DNA from: Phytophthora hibernalis
Lineage: Eukaryota > Oomycota > Peronosporomycetes > Peronosporales > Peronosporaceae
Assembly: GCA_012656075.1 (NCBI GenBank)
Contig: JAAKBF010000214.1
Location: 558,001 to 622,000 of the forward strand
Reading direction: 5' to 3'
DNA: 64,000 nt
The notes under the pieces were generated by a model. That model saw nothing but the letters and a program-made list of their open reading frames with translations. It searched no databases and was not told the origin of the DNA. The position numbers and the translations under genes are program-made. Positions 57,071 to 64,000 of the stretch are shown here, piece by piece. Within the stretch, counting starts at the first letter, position 1, and each line of letters starts with the position of its first letter.

Positions 57071-58690
57071 CTAGTCCTCGTCAGCGACCTGAACCATCTG
57101 GAGTCGTCGTTCGCAGCGTCGGGTTCGCAGCTAATCGTAAAGCAACCCGCCGCACGTCAAGTTCGATGCTGGTTCCCAGGTAGGCTCGTCATGGCAGACC
57201 CATTTCACGTTGAACTCTCTGACAGCATGATTGGTGCTCGTTGTTAGCGGTGATTGATCGTCCAGAATAGCCTCTACTTCATATTCGCCTGCCACTCTAT
57301 CAGGCTCCCAGCTATCTTCCGGTAACAGCTCCTCGTCAAAATCAATCCTCGTATCCTCGGTCACCTCAGCTGTCAGACGACTCCTCGGTCGGTCGCCATA
57401 TTCATTCACCGCCTTGAGACGCGAGACATGCACCACTGGGTAGAACCGATAACCCCTCCGATCCCGCAGCTCTAGTTCATATGCGAACTCTTCAACCTTC
57501 TTCTTGATCCGGAATGGCCCGTGCCATCGGTGTGCTAGAATCCTGGTTTCACGCGCTCCATGTAGAGCCACACCCTGCTCCCAGGCTTGAATAGAGACCT
57601 CGGTGCTTCTTCAGTAGCTTCGGGAGACGCCCCAGTCTCTTCCTGCCCGGTGTTCGAGGCTTCGTTCCCGTCGGTTTCCGTCGTTGTCCCCTGCATTTCG
57701 ACCTCCAATGGTACCTCTGACCCGTCGCGATTCGGTGCTACTATGTTCTCGCTGTCATTCGCTGGAATCCTCGGTACTGCTGCTGTTTCACGTCGGTTAA
57801 GCGACTCGTTGTGTTCGCGGGCTCTCCGAGCTTTCTGGACCTTCTGGTACTCCATCGCCATTTTCCATGCGATTTCTTGTTGCCGGTTCACTTCTCGGCG
57901 CCATGCTAGTGCATCGGTTTGCCCTCGGGATCCTCGTTTTAGTGACGACGACATTGCTCGCAGCGTAGACCGAGCATCCCAGGTAGAACGGAGTATCCTT
58001 CCGAGTGCCGTCCTGAGAGTTGTTGAAGCGAAGACAAGTCGTTCGGCGATCTCGTCCCAGTCTTCTTGCAACGGGTCTTCTGCATACACTCGCACTGACT
58101 GCATCACGGTCATGACTGATCGTTCTTGCTGCCCGTTTGCTTGCGGACGATAACTCAACGTGGCCCTCGACCGAGATTGCATCATCTCAGCGAATGCTTG
58201 GAAACCTCACTCATGAACCGAGGGTCTCGGTCATGACAGATCATCGTTGGCGCTCCGAACCTTCGGTAGACGCACTCTTCGAACGCTTGAGCAACTTTTA
58301 ATACAGTAGTATCTGACATGGCCTTCCCCATAACGAATCCGGTGAACGAGCATTGAAACAGTAGCAGCGCGGTATTCCCTCGCCGAGATTTCGGCAATGG
58401 TATGACAAAATCCATCGACACCAGCTGGAATGGTCTCTCGACTAGTACATTCCCAGGAGAGTACCCTCTGAGCTGCGGTCGACTTTTGCTCGAGCTGCAG
58501 TCTGGGCAGGACTGCACATGCCGCTCAACGTCTGCGGACAGTCCAATCCAATAATAGTCCATTTTCGCTCGGTGGTATGTTTGACCGATACCTTGGTGGT
58601 CACCTTCTAACGAGTCGTGGCAGCTCTGTAATACTCCTGAATCATCGTTGTGGGTACCACCAGTCGCATCTTGGTCTCCTCTTGGTTTTC
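57071..58690 (-). pseudogene. Ty3/gypsy integrase and chromodomain (family II, element B)
   Basis: Starts within the integrase finger: KMRLVVPTTMIQE, then HDSLEGDHQGIGQTYH and CPDC (HHCC). Catalytic core: D in SMDFVIPLP, D in CHDRDPRFMSE, E in YRPQANGQQERS. A DTT..AQAFEECVYRRFG stretch is typical of oomycete gypsy. A linker with KMAMEYQKVQKARRAREHN is followed by RVWLYMERVKPG, HRWHGPFRIKKKVEEFAYEL, PVVHVSRLKAV, and the chromodomain (EYEVEAILDDQ, FNVKWVCHDEPTWEP). A TAG at 57131 interrupts; the usual end (RLQMVQVADED) follows in frame, with a stop at 57071. Frameshifts lie near 58195, 58640 and 57545. The 5' pol is missing. Confidence 0.9.
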
Positions 58691-60358
58691 GTTGGGGAAG
58701 GGCGATGACCTTGGGCCGCGGCGACATGGTCGGAAGCAGCGGAGTCCGCCGCGGTGGACGGCCGGGAACTCCGTCGAAGAGGCGGACTTCCCCGAGAAGC
58801 AGCAGTGAGATGCGTAGCAGCCGCGGCGACATGGAGGAAAAGGCGGTCGCGGTCTGGGGAATTGACGCCTCTGGGCACGAGTGAGCGGCACCGAAGCTCC
58901 AAAACGGGGTTGATCAGGGAGGGTCTCCCGGGTGGAGAGGCGACGGATTGAGGAGGCGGCGATTCTGGGGGCGTCGGCGCGGTCCCGGAGTTTCCACCAG
59001 CATTGACCCGACTCGCGTCACCTGGAGGTAAAGGGACGGCCGCGTTCACGGCGGATTCAGCATCGGCCTCCAGCGTCCGGAGGAGCCCATCGATGTCCAA
59101 GGATCCTCCTACAGACGCGACTACAGCGGAGATACGGGTAGCCAGTGCATCGCGTATCCGTCGAGCTGACTCTCGCCCTAAACGAGCCTCGCGTAGCAGT
59201 CGTCTCCACGTGTCCGTACGCTCGCCCCGCTCGCGCGCGTCGCGCACCGCGGTGGCTTCCAGTTCGGCTACTCGCGATTCAAGACGTCGTACCCGAGTTT
59301 GGTGCAACGACTGCTGACGAGCCGACGACTGGCGAGCGGATAGAACTCCCGCCCTGTACTTATCGGAGCGGGCAAACGCACGCAGTTCCTCAGCCTGAGC
59401 CCGGGCAAGATCGGCTTGGGCGGACACATGCCGCTTCGGCGACGGAGACGGAGGCCTCGAGATCGCGGATACGCGTCACGTCGCGTTGATGTTCCTCGGA
59501 ATGAGACCCGAGCAAGGCGTTAACTCGTTGCAAGTCGGCGGCGAGAGGCTCATCACAAGCCCGCGCTGCGGCGGTGTCCTGCTGACTACGAGAAAGAGCG
59601 TCGTGGGCTACGCGAAGGTGTTCCACAACCGCGTCGCGATCTCGAAGGGATCGAGCAGACGACAGCCGAGGCCGCTCGCGCTCCGACACAGCTTGCGACA
59701 GCTCACCTTGGTTCACTGACAATTTCGCCGCGCAGCGTCCAGCGCCGCGCAGACGCGTGCCAACTCGACATCAGAGGCAGTCGAGGAAGATGCCTCCGCG
59801 GCGGCGAAGAGTTCGGACAACTGCGTGACACGAGAACGTGCCTCCTCCAACTCGGCAGCCGTGGCCGCAGCCTCTTCGCACGTCACGTCAGCCAACACGC
59901 GGTATTGAGGCTCCCACTCCTCGGCGCGACCCGCTTGCGTCCGAAGAGTGCCCGCGGCGTCCAACAGGCTGGCGTTCTCAGCAGTCAAGCTCTCCACGCG
60001 ATCGTTCAACTGGCTGACGGTGGTGGAAACCAGGTCATACCCTCACGCGCTCGCCGGAGCAGGGAAAGGTTGCGGTCGTGCAACGACGCGGCGTGGACAG
60101 CAGCCCGGCGTTGGCGGCGGACGAAATGTCCAACTGAGCGCGTAGTAACTGCGCGTCGTGCTCCAAGGCGTTGGCGTCGTTGATAAACGCGCCAACAGAT
60201 GGAATGGGATCGCCGGGGCCAGGGATGTGGACAACCGGAGCCGGAGGGATCGCCAACGGACGTTTACCAGAGTCGCATATGCTGCATCGGGTTGAAGCCA
60301 GGCCCCTGGTGTCCAGGGACTCCGTGTCATCGCTGTCGCGGTCCGGAGAGGTCGCCAT
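58691..60358 (-). pseudogene. aORF-III: coiled-coil ORF of a third gypsy-associated family
   Basis: The ATG at 60358 gives MATSPDRDSDDTESLDTRG. Several frame-shifted blocks follow: PAPVVHIPGPGDPIPSVGAF; coiled coils VESLTAENASLLDAAGTL, ELEEARSRVTQLSELFAA, RLESRVAELEATAVRDARER and RRIRDALATRISAVVASVGG; then a Pro/Ser-rich segment (PTPPESPPPQSVASPP). The plan (short acidic head, coiled coil, Ser/Pro-rich region) is that of aORF-I, II and IV. No intron could be fixed. It is cut near 58690 where element B integrase begins. Its 5' side faces the plus-strand LTR-like region ending at 61383. No function is known to me. Confidence 0.55.
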
Positions 60359-61383
60359 GAACTGCGAGTACACAGGACAACACAAGGCGAGATGGTGAGC
60401 AGGCTAACGGTAAGACGGGTTCTGCCACCTGGGGAGTGTGCGCACATGCCAGCGGGACGGATGTGGATAAGCGGACTGTCGGAGGGCGGTACAACGCCGA
60501 ATGCCGACGTAAAAGTGGAGTGCCGGAGAGCGACGAAGTCTGGCTGACCGTTGGATGGATGTCGACCCGGAGCGATGGGAAACGGAATTTTCTGCAGGAA
60601 AGACGGAGTCAGATCAGACAGCGGTCTTGCCCCGTTTATATACAACCGTGGGACGAGGCCTGCGACATGGGGAACCACGATCGGAGACAATGTTTACGCC
60701 CCGATCGACGGACCCCGATCTGGCAACTCGACTGACCCCGATGTGGCAACTGGGTCACGTGATCCGGGTAACTCAGGACAACGATAATAGGTAAGCACGG
60801 CGGGAAGTGATAGGAAGAGAGCCAGATGGCCAAACGAGTGGCGAGGAAGGCATTGATAGGATAGGACAGCATAAGGCTCAGTCCCGAATTCTCTTTGTGA
60901 TACGCAAGTGGATTTCCCTTGTTCCAGGAACCAGCAGCCTCGACCGAGAAGAGCTCCAGGATAACCGACCCGTCGTCCGCTGCTGGATCGGTGTACCAAC
61001 CCCCAACATCCCGGACCCAATAGGAGGGACACGTTAAACGATACCGTCCAGGCGTTGCTGATAACCCGGCGCCGAAGACGAAGAACGCACTGGCCCGATA
61101 ACGCCGTGTACAACCGAGGAAATGCCGGCCCGATAACGCCGCACGTCCAAGGTCAAAGAGGAGAGGACGTCGTCACGCACGAGTGAGACGTCAGAGCAAG
61201 AGCGACGCAGAGCGAGGAGAATCCGCGCTGCGCCTGAGAAGCACGCTTCAAGGTTCCTAACCAACTTGGATCACACCCCACCCAGAGATACGCTACTCAA
61301 ACAACCGGGAATTTGCCCCACGTTAACGCGTAGGGTTTGTGCGAGGACGACTTTGCAGATTTCTGCTAAGGCGCAACTCCACA
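60359..61383 (+). repeat. Probable LTR of family III between aORF-III and gag
   Basis: Inferred, not paired with a second copy. It ends CTCCACA at 61383, one base before a primer site like that of element A, so a plus-strand LTR ends there. It contains a TATATAAA box on the minus strand (60636-60643), suited to aORF-III, and a repeated CCCGATAACGCCG (near 61091 and 61130). The left edge is not fixed; a TG near 60394 is possible. No coding sequence was supported. Confidence 0.45.
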
Positions 61384-61856
61384 ATGGTACCGCGACCCGG
61401 GAGTACTACTCCGGAAGATGGGGTAACGATCAAGAAGGAACCGGAAGCGGGAGCGCCGTCGATCAGAAGGTCGTCGACGACAAGTGAGCTCGAAGAGAGA
61501 CCTGACGCGTCGTGGAGCTCCGAGGGAACCTTCACGACAGGTCATGGTGCCAGCGATAAAGAGGAGGCGTTCGAAGAACAGTTTGCCGTTCCCGATGTGG
61601 CTTCCCGGAAGCCACCAAGGGTCTTGACTCACGTTGAGACCCCTCCAGTCCGAAGTCTGTAAAGAACGAAGACCAACAAACTCCGTCCACCTAGCCCAGG
61701 CGCAAGAACAAGAAGCCGAAGAAGAAGCTGCGTGCGCCAGCTTCGGTGGACGACATCCCGCTGAAGCCGACCAACAAGGACGCGGGACGACAGTATTCGG
61801 CCGACGAATTAGCCTGCGGACTGAGTTGCGTCGAGCTGTTCAGAGACAGCTTGAGC
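61384..61856 (+). pseudogene. Gypsy Gag N-terminal fragment (family III)
   Basis: The ATG at 61384 opens MVPRPGSTTPEDGVTIKKEP, an acidic Ser/Thr-rich head like oomycete gypsy Gag N-termini. It continues after a frameshift near 61660 as a Lys-rich stretch and ADELACGLSCVELFRD. At 61857 the sequence switches abruptly to aORF-I. The capsid domain and zinc knuckle are missing. Confidence 0.55.
61385..61402 (+). other. Primer-binding-site-like sequence overlapping a gag start codon
   Basis: TGGTACCGCGACCCGGGA has the TGG start of a tRNA-primer site and matches the site of element A except at two positions. The ATG at 61384-61386 overlaps it, so it also encodes MVPRPG. Confidence 0.6.
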
Positions 61857-63979
61857 CCACTCCAGTAGTCTCCACTCTCCCGATTGCGCTTCCTCCCGTC
61901 CACCGCGAAGCTGCGCAAGCTTTCCTCGCGACATTCAACGAGCTGCTGGATCGCGCTGACGCTGGGTCGGACTTGGCGGAAGACCACGCAAATCTGCAGC
62001 GTGCATACGCTGACCAGACAACGTGTGCCGACCGTCTCGAGAGCGAGTTGAACGAGGCATACGCAGCGGCGTCACCCTACGTTTTACACTGCCAGCACCA
62101 GTACGAGATCCTCCATCGTCGTTACCGGGATGCGTTGCAAGTGTCCGCGGACTACGAGCTTGCACTGCAGGAACGCCTGGACAACTCGCGAGAGGTCGAG
62201 GCACTCCGGGATCAACTGCGTGTTACTCAAGAGGTGCGCGACGAGGAGATTGCGCGCCTGCAGATCGAAATCGGTAGCCTGGATAGGCAACCGGCGACCG
62301 CGACTTCAGCGGCGGGCGCCTCTCCTGTCTTCGCACGTCGTATCGCGGCCCTCTAAGACGAGCGTGATCACGCTGTTGCTGAGCGCGATCAGGTTACGAT
62401 CGACCGCGATCGATATCGTCACGACCTGGCGCAAGCATCTGGGCTCACGAAGCTTCGCGGCAAGCTCTCGACGATGCTGCCTCTCGGCTTCGTGGACGTG
62501 TCACTCGACTGGAGCAGCGCGTCGCCGATTTACAGGCACGTAATCAGCAACAAATCGCCGCTGCCCAGACGAATTTAGATCGTAGTCACGCTGAACGTGA
62601 CCGCGAGCACGATCGGGCGGATGCCGCGGAGACCCAGTTACGCTCTGCTAACGTCAACCTGAGACGGGTGACTAATGAGCGTGACCAAGCTCGGGTCCAC
62701 TCGTACGTTACCGTCGCCGCTTTCGTGTCTCTGTGACGCTGTACTAACTTCCTTTTTGTCGCTTCTTCATAGAGTCCCAGATCGCGTCGGCTCGTGCATC
62801 TATCGCGAGACTTGAGCGTAGCGTGAATTCGCTGCAGGCGAACCATGGTCGCCTCCAAGCTCTGCAGGCGGAGAATGACACTTTGCAGCGTGACCTGGCG
62901 GCTGTTCGGACCGCTTCTGAGGTGTTCGAAGCTGAGCGTGATCAAGCAATGCAAGACCGCGATGCTATCCATGACCTCGTAGCTGGACTGATCTCCTTGG
63001 TCCAGCCTGGCTCCATCGCGGTAACCGCTTCGGTTACGCCCGACGCTCAGACGTCGGTGCCAGCCGGAATACCAAGCGACCCCGCAGTCCACGGTCTCCA
63101 AACTGTTCACCGCCTCCACGCCGCCGCTCTCGAGCCCATTCGCCCGGCCGCAACTCGCCATGCAGAAGTCCATCCTCGAGTTCAAGCCAAGGGCGACTTC
63201 GTGAGGGAAGCCGATATCGTGCTCGCGCGGGAGGTCTCTCCTCCTCTGAAGCATCCGGCAGTGACGACGACATTTTTCGGGCTACTCTGACAAGTTCACG
63301 GTCTTCTGCTCGGCGACGCTCTTCTACGGCGGGTGCATCTGGCGGCGGGTCATCTGATCGCCCGATTGACGTTGCGTCCGACGCTTCCGAGGGGTCATCC
63401 CGTGACCCAGATCAATCTGACAGGAGTGGTGAAGATGACAGCTCCGAAGCTGGCAGTGACGATGGCGATCGGTCCAGCGAGGGAACAGCCGAAATGGTGC
63501 CCATGATTCGCCCACTAGCGACGACAGTGTTACTAGTATACCGCGATCGCGTCGGAACCGGCTTCTCCTTCCCGCGCGGTGGGATTTGCTACCTCCCACT
63601 ACCGTAGCGCGTGATGACTGGATACCAGGCTGTCGTGACCGCCGCCGTCGAACCCCTGCCGAAGTTTCCCGTGGATCGCTCGATATATTGGTCGCGTGAG
63701 CGTGGCTGAGCTCGACATTAATTTGTTGTTCCACCACTTCGCCAAGCCTCGCTACTGGCTTTTCCTCCGTGTGAACCGACGCCTTCGGAGAGTATTTGGA
63801 ATCCGGAGTTGATCACCGAGGAACAGATCACTGCACTTTACGACGAGGCCCCTTGGGACAACCTGGATTTCGTCGTCGAACCCGTGTCTTTCGATGTGAC
63901 GGGTTTGTTTACCGAGATCGCGGCCAAGTACTTGGAATGGGAGGAGACGCATTGCCAGGCAGTATGGGAGTCGACTCAC
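61857..63979 (+). pseudogene. aORF-I copy 3, running off the window
   Basis: Joins family I sequence at TPVVSTLPIALPPVHREAAQ. Compared with copy 1: intact QAFLATFNELLDRADAGSD, LHCQHQYEILHRRYRDALQ, then RRIAAL and TAA at 62354-62356, followed in frame by DERDHAVAERDQ. Frameshifts near 62470 and 62700 follow. The intron is at 62703-62772. After it come ARASIARLERSVNSLQAN, a Ser/Pro-rich linker, and the tail ITEEQITALYDEAPWDN with YLEWEETHCQAVWES, matching copy 1. The N-terminal head is replaced by the Gag fragment. Function unknown. The remaining tail lies beyond 63979. Confidence 0.65.
62703..62772 (+). other. Intron of aORF-I copy 3
   Basis: GTACGT donor at 62703, TACTAAC branch site near 62742-62748, TTCATAG acceptor ending 62772, 70 bp. 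Same site as the intron of copy 1, with diverged intron sequence but kept splice signals. Confidence 0.8.
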
Positions 63980-64000
63980 TCCTTCCCCGTCAGTTCTGTG

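Larger units (their letters stand above)
52142..58690 (-). mobile_element. Gypsy element B, 3' half: integrase, chromodomain, antisense ORF, 3' LTR
   Basis: On the minus strand: integrase and chromodomain (58690-57071), a 420-bp gap, an ORF on the opposite strand (56648 back to 53026), then the LTR (53025-52142). Everything upstream of the integrase finger is missing; at about 58690 the sequence changes to another minus-strand coiled-coil ORF. The LTR identity with element A shows that A supplies the 5' half and B the 3' half of one family. Confidence 0.7.

Noticed and set aside
61384..63979. A real Gag-aORF-I fusion protein
   Set aside because: The switch at 61857 is abrupt, with frameshifts near it, and copies 1 and 2 have different heads; a rearrangement is simpler.
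1..64000. Bacterial reading with TTG/GTG starts and operons
   Set aside because: Introns, chromodomain retroelements, Crypton and LINE show a eukaryote. Non-ATG starts were ignored.

Overview
The window looks like an oomycete nuclear genome (Phytophthora-like). Reasons: a Crypton tyrosine recombinase, chromodomain Ty3/gypsy elements of the kind common in Phytophthora, very short GT-AG introns of 62-70 bp (two with a TACTAAC branch site), long intron-poor host genes, and no bacterial-type operons or ribosome-binding sites. No RNA genes for translation were found apart from one odd tRNA-like sequence. The genus is an inference from gene content.

Host genes. On the left are a PP2C-type protein phosphatase (117-1188, +) and a HAD-family phosphatase (1278-2206, -). 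The centre is one very large gene (13204-36405, +) of roughly 7,700 codons with two tiny introns. It encodes a type I membrane protein: signal peptide, Calx-beta-like N-terminal part, about 9 kb of GCC2/GCC3 (ephrin-receptor-like) cysteine-rich repeats, one membrane segment near 24702-24767, and an 11.6 kb cytoplasmic coiled-coil tail built from a recurring basic/acidic unit. All three genes are broken by single-base frameshifts. Nearly all of these are consistent with one missing base, mostly inside homopolymers, so they look more like assembly undercalls than decay.

Transposon islands. Island 1 (2.2-12 kb) holds a 36-bp-arm inverted repeat, a Harbinger-like transposase remnant, a gypsy-type element (LTR-side repeat, antisense ORF, RNase H-integrase-chromodomain), a tRNA-like Pol III gene, and a nearly complete Crypton recombinase. 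Island 2 (37-64 kb) holds a MITE with 35-bp TIRs and a 10-bp target duplication, a minisatellite, a LINE reverse transcriptase, and a nest of truncated gypsy elements. The nest contains two copies of one ~880-bp LTR in opposite orientations (43989-44860, +; 52142-53025, -), a gag-protease-RT half element, an RNase H-less integrase-chromodomain half element, and five copies of coiled-coil ORFs.

Most interesting signal. In two different gypsy families, a long coiled-coil/Ser-Pro-rich ORF runs convergently with pol, lying between the chromodomain and the LTR. A third ORF of this kind sits next to an inferred LTR in the same opposite-strand arrangement, but without its own pol. Three families of these ORFs carry short spliceosomal introns in their own sense, which can survive retrotransposition only if the ORF is antisense to the genomic RNA. 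I read this as an ambisense LTR-retrotransposon design: gag-pol on one strand and an intron-bearing accessory protein on the other.
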